Shown here: positions 35,204 to 44,634 of the stretch, piece after piece
How positions within the stretch are numbered: position 1 is the stretch's first letter
Layout of the letters: each line of letters starts with the position of its first letter
NCBI GenBank assembly: GCA_014238415.1
Contig: JABABA010000004.1
Location: forward strand, 1-64,000
Reading direction: 5' to 3'
Length of the DNA stretch: 64,000 nucleotides
Source of the DNA: Planctomycetota bacterium
GTDB taxonomy: Bacteria > Planctomycetota > UBA1135 > GCA-002686595
The notes under the pieces: generated by a model
What the model was told of the DNA's origin: nothing
The model's database searches: none
Seen by the model: only the letters and a program-made list of their open reading frames with translations
Position numbers and translations under genes: made by a program

Positions 35204-36208
35204 ATGTCTGAGACTGCAACTACAAAGCTGACCCGCAAGGACTTCGTTTCAGACCAGGAAGTGCGCTGGTGTCCAGGGTGTGGGGACTATGCCATCCTCG
35301 CCTCCATGCAGAAATACATGGCGGATTCTGGCGCTGACCCGGCAAAGACAGTCTTTGTCAGCGGTATTGGCTGCTCCAGCCGCTTTCCTTATTACATGAA
35401 CACCTTTGGATTCCACACGATTCACGGTCGCGCTCCCGCGATTGCAACTGGAGTCAAGGTGGCCAATCCTGAACTGAGCGTCTGGATGGTGACTGGAGAC
35501 GGGGACGCCCTTTCAATTGGTGGGAACCACCTGGCGCATATTCTGCGCCGGAATGTGGATGTGAATATTCTGTTGTTCAACAACGAAATCTATGGTTTGA
35601 CCAAGGGCCAGTATTCACCCACCAGTCCAGTGGGTACCGTGCGCAAGTCCACTCCCATGGGGTCCGTCGATCGTCCCTTCAATCCCATCTCATTCGCCCT
35701 TGGCTGTAATGCAACCTTTGTGGCTCGCAGTATTGATACTGATGCGAAGCATCTGACCAAGGTGTTCGCCGCTGCCGATGCCCATCGGGGGACTTCCTTC
35801 ATCGAGATCTTGCAGAACTGCGTGATTTTCAATAAGGACTTCTATAGCAAGGTGGTGGACAGGTCTGTGCGTGCAGACATGACTGTTGATTTGAATCCGG
35901 GTGAAAAGATCATCTACGGCGCCGAAGAAGACAAAGGAATGCGATTCTGCGCCAATGGTCTCGAGAAGTGCAGTGCAGCAGATGCGGATCTCTGGGACCC
36001 CGCGTCAGCGACGGAATCCCAAGCCTATGCCATCTCTCAGCTGGACCAGGATCCCGATACCCCCAAGCCCATTGGAATCTTCCGCTCTGTGGAAGCTCAG
36101 GTCTATGAGCAACAGGTCCATCAGCAGGTCGAGGCAGCCGTGACGGATAAGGGTCCTGGCAAGTTCGAGGATCTGGTTTACGCTGGCGATCGCTGGACAA
36201 TCGACTGA
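35204..36208 (+). CDS. korB: 2-oxoacid:ferredoxin oxidoreductase, beta subunit
   Basis: 334 aa, three bases after the korA stop. TPP-binding beta chain with WCPGCGDYAILASMQKY, SGIGCSSRFPYYMN, and the TPP/Mg motif GDGDALSIGGNHLAHILRRN...NNEIYGLTKGQYSPTS. The Cys residues in the N-terminal third can hold the single [4Fe-4S] cluster of this family. The C-terminal ~60 residues extend beyond the core. Pairs with KorA in the cytosol. Confidence 0.94.
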   Translation: MSETATTKLTRKDFVSDQEVRWCPGCGDYAILASMQKYMADSGADPAKTVFVSGIGCSSRFPYYMNTFGFHTIHGRAPAIATGVKVANPELSVWMVTGDGDALSIGGNHLAHILRRNVDVNILLFNNEIYGLTKGQYSPTSPVGTVRKSTPMGSVDRPFNPISFALGCNATFVARSIDTDAKHLTKVFAAADAHRGTSFIEILQNCVIFNKDFYSKVVDRSVRADMTVDLNPGEKIIYGAEEDKGMRFCANGLEKCSAADADLWDPASATESQAYAISQLDQDPDTPKPIGIFRSVEAQVYEQQVHQQVEAAVTDKGPGKFEDLVYAGDRWTID

Positions 36209-36283
36209 TAGCGCTCCGGTTGGAGGCACGGTAGCCGGCTGACCCCGCAAGGGGGCTGCCTGAGTTGTTCAGACCCTGGGTCG

Positions 36284-37714
36284 TCAGTCCTTGCGCTTGC
36301 GTCGCCGAGGCGCTTGCTCTTGGTTGCCTCCGTAGCCGAGCTGCTCCAGTTGTGAGCGTTCGTCTCCCGTGAGCTGAATGGTCTGTTCGGGGAGTGCTTC
36401 TGCCTGCACGCGCTCCCACCATTGGGCGAGGACAGGAGCAAGGGCCAAAGCGGCTGGATTCTGTTGAGCGTTGATGGGCGTTGATTCAGTTGGATCGTTA
36501 TCCAACTCAAAGGCGGTCAGCTGGCCGAAGCGTCCACGGGCAATGAGCTTCAAGTTGCCTGAGATTGCAGCCCGCAGCCTGCCGCCTCGGTTGGTTTCGC
36601 TGAAGATCACCCGTGGGCTTTCCAGGTCCTTGGAATCTGGCCGGATGTCGCGGCCTTCGATACCAGGTGGTGGGGTCAGACCAAGGGTGTTCAGGATGGT
36701 CGGGTAGACATCGATCAATGCCACCGGTTGGTGGATTACTGAGGGCGGTACGCCGGGAATGTGGGCAATCAAAGGCACTCCGATCAACTCCTCGTACAGC
36801 GTGCGCGCATGTCCGATGCTGCCATGGTCACCAAACTCCTCACCGTGATCAGCGGTGAAGATGATTATCGTGTCATCTAGGTCACCAGATTGTTCAAGCT
36901 GTTCAAGCACCCGCCCGATGTTCGCATCCGTGTGTCGGATTTCTGAGTCATAGAGTCGTCGTAGTTCGGCGTAGTCCTCTGAATTCAAATCCCGTCGTGC
37001 TTGCCAAAGCTCTCTGTAGAGTTGTCCGCTCTCCACAAGTCCCTCGTAGGAATCTGGCCGTGCGGAAGGGCGTTCGTGTTCCACATAGGCGCAGTGGGGA
37101 TCGAAGTAGTGCAGCCAGAGGAACCAAGGATTGGATTCGTCGTCCTGGGACTTGAGGAATGCCAGGCCCTGGTCTGTGACTCCTCTGCTGGTGACTGCTC
37201 CATGTCCTTGCACGTTGGTTTCATCAAAGGCATCGAACCCCTGGGCAAAGCCCCAGCGTGCTGAACAAAATGAGTGGCTTACTACTGCAGCGGTGTTATA
37301 GCCCGCATCTTGCAGAACTTCTGGCAAGAGCAGTAACTCAGGAGCCAGGGTAGATTGATCGCCTTTGATCCCGAGGGAAGTCGGATAGCGTGAACTCAGC
37401 AGGGCCCCGATAGATGGCGTGGTCCATGGGGCTTGGGCATAGGCTCTGGTGTAGACCACACTCTTCCGGGCCAGTGCGTCAATGGCTGGGCTGGTATTGG
37501 ACTGGTGTCCATAGCATGAAAGGTGGTCACGGCGCAGGGTGTCTACCACGATCAGCAGAACATTGGGACCATGCGCGGTGGACTCGGGTGTGGAATCCGG
37601 TTCATAGTCTCCGCAGGAGGTTCCCAGGCCGATGGCCAGCAGTGATCCGCCCCAGATCGTGAACCTGTTGCCCGTTCTCTTGTGCCCGCGCTTGCTCAGT
37701 GTGCCCTTGGTCAT
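36284..37714 (-). CDS. Sulfatase-family lipoprotein with Thr at nucleophile position
   Basis: 476 aa from the ATG at 37714 (an ATG at 37771 would overlap the divergent gene). A basic N-terminus, then SLLAIGLGTSC, a lipobox with Cys34. The sulfatase fold is clear: NVLLIVVDTLRRDHLSCYG, TSPAIDALARKSVVYTRAYAQAPWTTPSIGALLSSRYP, IFTADHGEEFGDHG, DVYPTILNTLGL. The loop reads T98-T-P-S-I instead of C/S-x-P-S-R, so formylglycine cannot form and the conserved Arg is missing. Activity may be phosphoesterase or transferase, or lost. Near the end it has QLEQLGYGG, followed by a basic tail RRRKRKD. Confidence 0.86.
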   Translation of the reverse strand: MTKGTLSKRGHKRTGNRFTIWGGSLLAIGLGTSCGDYEPDSTPESTAHGPNVLLIVVDTLRRDHLSCYGHQSNTSPAIDALARKSVVYTRAYAQAPWTTPSIGALLSSRYPTSLGIKGDQSTLAPELLLLPEVLQDAGYNTAAVVSHSFCSARWGFAQGFDAFDETNVQGHGAVTSRGVTDQGLAFLKSQDDESNPWFLWLHYFDPHCAYVEHERPSARPDSYEGLVESGQLYRELWQARRDLNSEDYAELRRLYDSEIRHTDANIGRVLEQLEQSGDLDDTIIIFTADHGEEFGDHGSIGHARTLYEELIGVPLIAHIPGVPPSVIHQPVALIDVYPTILNTLGLTPPPGIEGRDIRPDSKDLESPRVIFSETNRGGRLRAAISGNLKLIARGRFGQLTAFELDNDPTESTPINAQQNPAALALAPVLAQWWERVQAEALPEQTIQLTGDERSQLEQLGYGGNQEQAPRRRKRKD

Positions 37715-37759
37715 CAGTTCCAGCCTACCCCATTCGCGTCCAGGAGCTATCCTGAGCTC

Positions 37760-39673
37760 ATGGTTCCCCATCGGTTTTCTGCGGTCTATTTTCTCTGGGC
37801 CATTGGCGTGGCCATGAGTTCATCCGGTTCCACTCAGGAGAGCTCGGGCGATTGGGAGATTCTGGCACAGACTCGCGCCTTGGTTGCAGCCAAGGAACTG
37901 CACAGTACAGAAAAGAGTCTCATCAAGGCCTGGGCCAGATATATCGACCGGGTTCAACCCAGGGGTGTCTCAATATCCACTGCCAAGATGTTCGCGCAGC
38001 CGTTCAGTGCGCCCACTACCGCGCTCGTACGCACTGACCGCATCGCGCGCTCCGGGGCTCGAGGGAGTTGGGACCTGGTCCTTGCAGAGGCGGCGGGAAT
38101 TCTCGATCTGCAATCACCAATTCCCAACACGGGGCCCCCCCAGGATCCAGCCCTGGTGCCGCATCTCGCGCAGCTGGCGGAGCGTTGCGAGGCCGCATTC
38201 AAAGATGTGGGAACTCGTTCTGAATTGGGAGCCGACATGCATGCGCTGCTCGAGACCCTGAGCAAGACAGTTTATGTCCACGAAGAAGAAGCTCATCAGC
38301 AGCTGTCAATGAAGGCTGAGCATCTGGATCGTGTCGCGCTCCTGACTATTGCCTGCGAGTTGCTCTATTGGAGTACACCCAGTGCCGCAAGTATTCTTGA
38401 GAATGTGTCCCCGGGTATTTATCGCGGTCCGCGTCCTGAAGGAGTTACCGGTGAATTACGCATGGCGGCAGAGACTCCATATGGGTGGGTGTTGATCGGA
38501 GGCCGGGGACCCAATCACTATGACGCAGATGTGGCCTACATCCTGGATCTTGGAGGCGACGATTTCTACTCCGGTCGCGCCACCCGTAGCAGCGCCAATG
38601 TACCGGTGAATCTGATCGTGGACCGTTCGGGAACGGACCACTATCAAGCATCTGAGTACGGAGGCCTGGGCGCAGGGATTGTGGGCGTGAGCGTGCTGGT
38701 AGATCACTCTGGTAACGACGCTTACGAGGCGGGACGACTCGCCTGCGGCGCAGGTGCCCTTGGGGTTGGTGTGCTGGTGGACTACGACGGCAATGACACT
38801 TACTCTGCTGATTCCTTTGCTTTGGGATCGGCAGTCTTTGGGGTGGGGCTGTGCCTGGATCGATTGGGTAACGACCAGATGACTTCGCCCCTCTATTCCA
38901 TGGGTTTTGGTGGTCCTCTGAGTGTTGGGATGCTCGTGGACGGGGCGGGGGATGACAAACGAGTGGCTCGTGGGGTCTACCCCTCGCCGTATGGAACCGA
39001 GGGTCAGTTCAACGCGGGTTCCATGGGTGCGGGACTGGGCTTTCGCATGCTTGATCCGTCATTGGTTCAGGCTGCCGGTGGTTGGGGCATCCTGGTGGAT
39101 TGCGCAGGCGATGACATCAATCAGGTGGGGGAATTTGGTTTTGGAATGGGCTATTTCTTTGGTGTCGGAATTGTGCGTGATCTCGCGGGAAACGACTCGA
39201 CCGAGGCGAGTCGCTACGGCATCGCCACCGGCGCCCACTTTGGCGTTGGCATCGTGCTCGACGACAATGGTGATGACCAGTGGTCGGCTCCCTACACAGC
39301 TGGGATTGCAGGCAATTGGGATCTGACTATGTCGTTTTTTGCGGATTGCGCTGGTGAGGACACCTATCGTGGTGGGGGCATCTGCTTGGGTGGCGCGACG
39401 ATCACTTCGCTCGCGTGCTTCATGGATGGGGGTGGCAAGGACTCCTACGAGCAAGGGGGAGACCCGGCGTTCGGGCAAGCAGGCCACCCAAAGGACCTCG
39501 GGCGTGGTGTTGCGAGCCTGGGGATTTTTCTCGATGCGGGAGGAGCTGAAGACTCTTATCCAGATGCCGCGCCAGAACAGGTGGGCAACAACAGTGAGCG
39601 CGTATTTGAGCGCACAGAAAAAGCCGAAGACAAGAGCGGCATCAGCGGCCGGGGCATTTTTGTGGATCGCTGA
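37760..39673 (+). CDS. Secreted Gly-Asn-Asp repeat protein
   Basis: 637 aa from the ATG at 37760 (the ORF opens at 37682), with a signal-like start (VPHRFSAVYFLWAIGVAMSSS). The first ~250 residues are helical and unidentified. From ~265 on there are about ten repeats of 28-40 residues: a Gly-rich strand pair, a hydrophobic strand, then D..GND.Y (GVSVLVDHSGNDAYEAG, GVGVLVDYDGNDTYSAD, GVGIVLDDNGDDQWSAP). The D-x-x-G-N/D-D-x-Y turns resemble Ca-binding loops, and the regular repeat suggests a beta-solenoid or propeller. No enzymatic motif. Likely a surface or periplasmic structural protein. Confidence 0.78.
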   Translation: MVPHRFSAVYFLWAIGVAMSSSGSTQESSGDWEILAQTRALVAAKELHSTEKSLIKAWARYIDRVQPRGVSISTAKMFAQPFSAPTTALVRTDRIARSGARGSWDLVLAEAAGILDLQSPIPNTGPPQDPALVPHLAQLAERCEAAFKDVGTRSELGADMHALLETLSKTVYVHEEEAHQQLSMKAEHLDRVALLTIACELLYWSTPSAASILENVSPGIYRGPRPEGVTGELRMAAETPYGWVLIGGRGPNHYDADVAYILDLGGDDFYSGRATRSSANVPVNLIVDRSGTDHYQASEYGGLGAGIVGVSVLVDHSGNDAYEAGRLACGAGALGVGVLVDYDGNDTYSADSFALGSAVFGVGLCLDRLGNDQMTSPLYSMGFGGPLSVGMLVDGAGDDKRVARGVYPSPYGTEGQFNAGSMGAGLGFRMLDPSLVQAAGGWGILVDCAGDDINQVGEFGFGMGYFFGVGIVRDLAGNDSTEASRYGIATGAHFGVGIVLDDNGDDQWSAPYTAGIAGNWDLTMSFFADCAGEDTYRGGGICLGGATITSLACFMDGGGKDSYEQGGDPAFGQAGHPKDLGRGVASLGIFLDAGGAEDSYPDAAPEQVGNNSERVFERTEKAEDKSGISGRGIFVDR

Positions 39674-39686
39674 CTGGCCTTTGCTC

Positions 39687-39962
39687 TCAGGTCAGCTTTT
39701 CGATCTGACCAAGAGGGGTCCAGTGCTTGATCAGCTGGACATCAATGTTCCAGTCCCGATGTTTGACGTCCACGCCGTAGGTCGCAGTCTCGCGCACCCA
39801 GGCCTCGGAGTCGCTGCCGCTGGTGGGATCGTAGAGGTCTACATCGTGCATGATGACCTCGAAACCGTTGGAGGAATCAAATCGGCCGATCACGATCGAG
39901 CCGTCGCTGCACTCAATCACGAGGTTCATTCCGTGGGGTGCGTCCATGATGTTGGTTTGCAT
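39687..39962 (-). CDS. Small hypothetical protein
   Basis: 91 aa (MQTNIMDAPHGMNL at 39962; the Met at 39947 is an alternative). Compact, acidic and cytosolic by composition, with strand-rich sequence: LVIECSDGSIVIGRFDSSNGFEVIMHDVDLYDP, then a helix and ATYGVDVKHRDWNID. It has the look of a conserved small beta-barrel domain. It is convergent with the repeat protein (13 bp) and divergent from the PVC heme protein. No family assigned. Confidence 0.6.
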   Translation of the reverse strand: MQTNIMDAPHGMNLVIECSDGSIVIGRFDSSNGFEVIMHDVDLYDPTSGSDSEAWVRETATYGVDVKHRDWNIDVQLIKHWTPLGQIEKLT

Positions 39963-40049
39963 GATCTGTTCTTTGGGCCCTGATCGGTGCGATAGGAAGG
40001 ACGATTCTAATCAACGTGGCGCCCGGTGTTTGCCATGATAGGGCCTTCC

Positions 40050-42605
40050 ATGAAACGAAACCTCTTGATTGTGGCGCTGGGCCTCGTGGCGCCCCTGGCA
40101 GCCCAAAATGGTGACCGTCAGGGAGAGGACCAGCCTCCCCTGCCCAAGGACCTGGTCGTGCCTGCGGCTCCGATACTTTCCCCGGCTGAGCAACTTGCTG
40201 GGTTCAAGTTGGAAGGGGACCTGGTCATCGAGCTGGTCGCGGCAGAGCCTTTGGTGGTTGATCCTGTGCAGATTGCTTTTGATGAGTTGGGTCGACTTTG
40301 GGTTTGCGAGATGCGTGGCTACATGCCTGACGCGGACGGCAGGGGTGAAAACCAGCCGATTTGCCGCATAGCTGTGCTTTCGGACACGGACGGGGACGGG
40401 GAGATGGACCGTCGAGTTGACTTCATGGATGAGTTGGTCATGCCTCGTGCGGTCATGCCTACCAGGGGCGGGGCCTTGATCATTGCGCCGCCTTTGCTGT
40501 TGCACGCCCGCGATACGGACGGCGATGGGCGCGCAGATGAGACCCGAGTGTTGGATACATCTCTTGGCGGCATTGAAAATCCCGAGCATGCGATCAATGG
40601 CCTGGTGCTGGGCCTCGACAACTGGTTTCGATGCGTCAAGTCTGGTGCTCGTTACCGTTGGAAAGGGAACGAGCTGGTGCGCGGAGTGACCGCAGGAGGA
40701 GGTCAATGGGGCGTGGCATTCGATGATTGGGGCCGTGCCTTCTACAACACCAACCCCGATCCTCTCCGCGGAGATCCTTGGCCCAGCCACTACGCTGTCC
40801 GAAATCCTAATCATGGAGTAGCACGAGGGATCAATCGCGGCTATGTGGGGGACAAGAGCGTTTGGCCAGGGCGCATCAATCCAGGAGTCAATCGCGGCTA
40901 TCAAAAGGGAACTCTGCGGGATGACTTTACCTTGCGCGTGAATACAGGCTCCTGTTCGCCGTACATCATTCGTAGTGGAGGTTTGGGTGAGTCCCTGCGC
41001 GGCAGCGCCATTGTCTGTGAGCCAACCGGAAATCTGCTCTCACGCTTTGAGCTGGCGTGTCCCGACGGGATCAATCCGAAGGCGAGTCGCCCTGTGCCAG
41101 GGCTTGAGTTCTTGACCTCCACAGATGAGCGCTTTCGACCCGTGGCCCTCTGCGGGGGCCCGGATGGTGCCTTGTACGTTGCCGATTTGGCCAGGGGGTT
41201 GATCCAGCACCGCATTTTCCTGACTTCGTTTCTGCGCAAGCAAGTCGAGGAGCGCGGCTTGGAAAAGCCCCATGCACTTGGGCGCATCTGGCGTATTCGG
41301 AGGGCCGATCTCAAGCGTTCCAAGGCTTTGAACATGGCGGATTGGACTTGGACCGCATTGATCGCGGCCCTTGAGGATGACAACGGCTGGCTGCGGACCA
41401 CGGCTCAGAGGGTAATTGTCGAGGACTATGATGGGGACACCTTCGTGCGTGATCGGCTTGAGGTTTTGGCTCTTGACCAGAAGAACTCTGCCGAGACGCG
41501 GGCTCATGCGCTTTGGACTTTGGAAGGCTGTGATGAGTTGCGCCCTGGGTTCTTGTTGCAGGCCTTGGGCGATAGTGATCCTCGCGTGCAGGCTCAGGTC
41601 GTGCGGGTTGCGGAGGAGTTGCTTTCCACCGGGCACGAGGAACTAAGTGCGGCGGTGGTGGCGTTGGGTGCTGAGACGAAATCACCAGCCCTGCGCTTGC
41701 AGGTTCTACATAGCTTGGGCAGTGCCCGGACTGTTGCTGGGGATCAGGCCCTGCTGCGGCTGGCAATTGTCAGTGAACCATCGGGGCAGACCCGGGAAGC
41801 CTTGCTGAGCGGACTCTATCGGAGGGAATTGGAGTTCTTGCGTGGGCTTTGCGGGAACGACGGGCTCGCCGCTAAGACCGATAATCACGACAGGTTGATT
41901 CGCTCTCTTGTCCGTTGTGTTGTGCGTGAAGGGAATCTGGAGCGCATCAATGCCATGCTTGAGTTGGTGTTGGATTTGCGGGACGGTCGTCCATGGATGG
42001 CGGATGCGATCTCTGGGGGAATCCTGGCCTCTCGACCAAAGGGCGCAGAGAGTAAACCTGGTCCTGTGCGTGTGGCTCGGGCTTTGAGTGCTTGCGCGGA
42101 CCTGGAGCGCGTTGTTCAAGAGAGCGATTCCGCCAATGTGCGCGCTGTTTCTGCGGCCTTCGTCTGGCCAGGCCGTGCGGGTTTTGAGGAATGGCAACTT
42201 AGGCCCTTGACCCATGACGAAGGTCAGCGTTTTGCACGGGGCGCCGAACTCTACGGCCAGATCTGCGCCGCTTGTCACCAGGCCTCTGGTCTTGGGGATC
42301 CAGGTCAGGCACCACCTCTACGGGGCCAGCGCGTACCCCTTGGCAAACCAGAGCGCCTCGCGGCTCTTCTGCTGCACGGCTTGAGCGGACCCGTCCTGGT
42401 TGCCGGCAAGGTCTGGGATGGGGACATGCCTGCCATGGCATTCAGTGATGGGGATGTGGCCGCCGTGGCTACCTACCTGCGTCGTGCTTGGGGTCATGGG
42501 GCAGATCCGGTGGAACCGGCATTCGTTACGCGGGTGCGCGCCGCGATTGCCGACCGCAAGGGTCCCTGGTCCATAGAGGAACTTAACCGCTTCGAACTCA
42601 AGTAG
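40050..42605 (+). CDS. PVC-type heme-binding CxxCH protein with dehydrogenase-like propeller and HEAT region
   Basis: 851 aa from the ATG at 40050, with a signal peptide (LLIVALGLVAPLAAQ). The N-terminal half is the 'membrane-bound dehydrogenase' (TIGR02604-like) beta-propeller: FDELGRLWVCEMRGYMPDADG, MDELVMPRAVMPTRGGALI, GGGQWGVAFDDWGRAFYNTN, CGGPDGALYVADLARGLI. A helical HEAT-like middle covers ~430-690. The C-terminal ~120 residues are cytochrome c with ICAACHQASGLGDPGQAPPLRG and a distal Met (DMPAMAF). It is likely a periplasmic sugar-oxidising enzyme passing electrons to its own heme; the substrate is unknown. Confidence 0.92.
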   Translation: MKRNLLIVALGLVAPLAAQNGDRQGEDQPPLPKDLVVPAAPILSPAEQLAGFKLEGDLVIELVAAEPLVVDPVQIAFDELGRLWVCEMRGYMPDADGRGENQPICRIAVLSDTDGDGEMDRRVDFMDELVMPRAVMPTRGGALIIAPPLLLHARDTDGDGRADETRVLDTSLGGIENPEHAINGLVLGLDNWFRCVKSGARYRWKGNELVRGVTAGGGQWGVAFDDWGRAFYNTNPDPLRGDPWPSHYAVRNPNHGVARGINRGYVGDKSVWPGRINPGVNRGYQKGTLRDDFTLRVNTGSCSPYIIRSGGLGESLRGSAIVCEPTGNLLSRFELACPDGINPKASRPVPGLEFLTSTDERFRPVALCGGPDGALYVADLARGLIQHRIFLTSFLRKQVEERGLEKPHALGRIWRIRRADLKRSKALNMADWTWTALIAALEDDNGWLRTTAQRVIVEDYDGDTFVRDRLEVLALDQKNSAETRAHALWTLEGCDELRPGFLLQALGDSDPRVQAQVVRVAEELLSTGHEELSAAVVALGAETKSPALRLQVLHSLGSARTVAGDQALLRLAIVSEPSGQTREALLSGLYRRELEFLRGLCGNDGLAAKTDNHDRLIRSLVRCVVREGNLERINAMLELVLDLRDGRPWMADAISGGILASRPKGAESKPGPVRVARALSACADLERVVQESDSANVRAVSAAFVWPGRAGFEEWQLRPLTHDEGQRFARGAELYGQICAACHQASGLGDPGQAPPLRGQRVPLGKPERLAALLLHGLSGPVLVAGKVWDGDMPAMAFSDGDVAAVATYLRRAWGHGADPVEPAFVTRVRAAIADRKGPWSIEELNRFELK

Positions 42606-42610
42606 GGCCG

Positions 42611-44533
42611 CTACTTGAATTCATACAGGCGCGGATTACGCCAGTGGATTGTGCCCTTACGTCCACTGTGCACCTGCAGGGCGATGAAGCCTGAGGCAAA
42701 ACGGTCGTCGTGCAGATCGGCGGTGGGGATGCCATTGATCGAGACCCGTAGGTGAGTTCCAAGGCACTCGATGCGGTAGCGGTTCCAGCTGTTCAGTTGA
42801 AAGGCGGCGCGTGCCTGTGGGTTGTCCTTCAGGTCTTGGATCCAGTTATCGCACTCGCAAAATATTCCGCCGGACCAGGAGCGGTCGGAAGGATCGATTT
42901 CTGCCTGGTATCCGCAGACTCGTTGGCCGTCCTCCAGATAGCTGCGAAATTGAATGCCTGAGTTGCCCTTGACCTCGACCCACACCTCCGCTTCGAAGAG
43001 GAAGTCCTGGTACTCATCGGCGGTGCGTAGAAAGGACTGCCCGCCGCCTTTGACCTTGCCGATGATGGTGTCACCGTGTCGTGTCCAGGCGGCATCGCCT
43101 GTAGGGGTCCAGCCTTCAAGGCCATCACCTTGAAAGAGGGAAACCTCTTTCTTGGCCAGGGATTCGCTAGAGCGCAGACGCATGGAGCGATACCAGACTT
43201 CTCCACCGTGGTCCTGAAGCATGATGGGTCCCGCTTGTGCCTTGGCAAAGTCCTCGTGGTTCTTGAACTTGGAGTTGCGGCGTGCCTCTTGAAAATCGTC
43301 GCCGCTCACATCCGCGCTCACAACCAGCTGACCGTCAATCCAATGTTCGATGTGGTCACCTCGGGTCACAACGCGAGCTTGATGCCAGCGCAGTGGGCCG
43401 ATCGGGGTCGATTTGTCCGCTGTGATCACATCGTAGAGTGAGGCGCTGAGTTGCTTGGAAGGCAGATTCTTGTGAAAGGTGTCGTCAAGGATCTGAAATT
43501 CCGGCCCGATCACACCGGAAGTTGTGTGCTGCACACGGTACTTCAAGCCACTGTTCGCCTGGGCAGCCACCTGGAACTCGAATTCCAATTCGAAGTCGGT
43601 GTATTTTGTCTTGGTGAACAGGTTGCCCGTGGCAGAGGCTCTACGCAGGCAGCCGTTGACAACCTGCCAGCCCGCACCAGGGGCTTTACCCTTGGCGTTC
43701 TCCCAACCGGCCAGGCTCTTGCCGTCGAAGAGCAGTTGCCAGCCTGTCTTGCGTTGGGCACTAGTCAGAGTGTTCGCATTGTTTGTTCCGTCGATCACAT
43801 CTCCCGTGGCTGCCCATTCCGTGCCGCGACGGATCACTTCTGCAAACTGCAGGTCCTCGTGGGCTGCGTGGGTTCCGCCTTTCCACACGTGGCCAAGGGG
43901 CGTGTGAAAAATGCGCCCTTTGCCCTCCATGCGTACAACAATCATGGGCTCATATGAATTGGTCCCGCCGGTGGCAGGATCAGAAAACGCACTGGCGATT
44001 TGGTCAAATCCACAGTCGTGCATGTGCATCAGGCGGTGATACAACTCGTCTGGATGGGCCACCAGATCGGGCAAGGTGCGCGTGATGGGGTGGCTGCGAT
44101 CTTCCACGCGCACATCAAATGGATGAAATCTGCCATGGCCGGTTCCTTCGCGCCAGCAGTGGCAGACCATTGACTCGTATGCCTGCCAACCCGGAAAGGC
44201 GTTGTTGGCGGCATGCACCACCGATACCCCAAGGCCTGTGCGTACTGCCGTCAGGAAATTACTCTCGGCTGGTTCGCCCCAGCGCGGACCGTTGTAGTCC
44301 AGCAGGATTGCGTCAAACCCGCGCAGGCGATCAAGATCGACCAGGTACTTGGCGGGTTCAAATGTGACCTCCACCTCAAAGCGACTTGAAGCCGAGAGAA
44401 TCCGATCCAGAGAAGGGGTAGTCCATTCCCAGTCATGATTGTTGGCCCCCGAAACAATCAGGACCTTGATTGGTTCTTGGGCGGTGCTGAGCGCGGTAAG
44501 AGCAAAGAAACAGATGAGGGCAGGCAATCGCAT
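42611..44533 (-). CDS. ThuA domain fused to two DUF1080 (LamG-like) domains
   Basis: 640 aa with a signal peptide (LICFFALTALSTAQ). Residues ~22-245 are ThuA-like (VLIVSGANNHDWEWTTPSLDRIL, FDAILLDYNGPRWGE, GVSVVHAANNAFPGW, SHPITRTLPDLVAHPDELYHRL), a glutamine-amidotransferase-like fold found with sugar catabolism. Residues ~265-460 and ~465-640 are two DUF1080 jelly-rolls (WQLLFDGKSLAGWENAKG; VSLFQGDGLEGWTPTGD), the family that includes 3-keto-disaccharide hydrolases. Likely extracytoplasmic oligosaccharide processing. Its stop lies 5 bp from the convergent PVC heme gene stop. Confidence 0.93.
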   Translation of the reverse strand: MRLPALICFFALTALSTAQEPIKVLIVSGANNHDWEWTTPSLDRILSASSRFEVEVTFEPAKYLVDLDRLRGFDAILLDYNGPRWGEPAESNFLTAVRTGLGVSVVHAANNAFPGWQAYESMVCHCWREGTGHGRFHPFDVRVEDRSHPITRTLPDLVAHPDELYHRLMHMHDCGFDQIASAFSDPATGGTNSYEPMIVVRMEGKGRIFHTPLGHVWKGGTHAAHEDLQFAEVIRRGTEWAATGDVIDGTNNANTLTSAQRKTGWQLLFDGKSLAGWENAKGKAPGAGWQVVNGCLRRASATGNLFTKTKYTDFELEFEFQVAAQANSGLKYRVQHTTSGVIGPEFQILDDTFHKNLPSKQLSASLYDVITADKSTPIGPLRWHQARVVTRGDHIEHWIDGQLVVSADVSGDDFQEARRNSKFKNHEDFAKAQAGPIMLQDHGGEVWYRSMRLRSSESLAKKEVSLFQGDGLEGWTPTGDAAWTRHGDTIIGKVKGGGQSFLRTADEYQDFLFEAEVWVEVKGNSGIQFRSYLEDGQRVCGYQAEIDPSDRSWSGGIFCECDNWIQDLKDNPQARAAFQLNSWNRYRIECLGTHLRVSINGIPTADLHDDRFASGFIALQVHSGRKGTIHWRNPRLYEFK

Positions 44534-44634
44534 GCCCCGACTTTATCCATAGGACGGCACCACCGTGTGGTTGAGTGCAAAATCTCGGGCAGGACGGCAG
44601 CCGAGAGCCCTTGCTGCGAGGAGTTTGGGGACTC

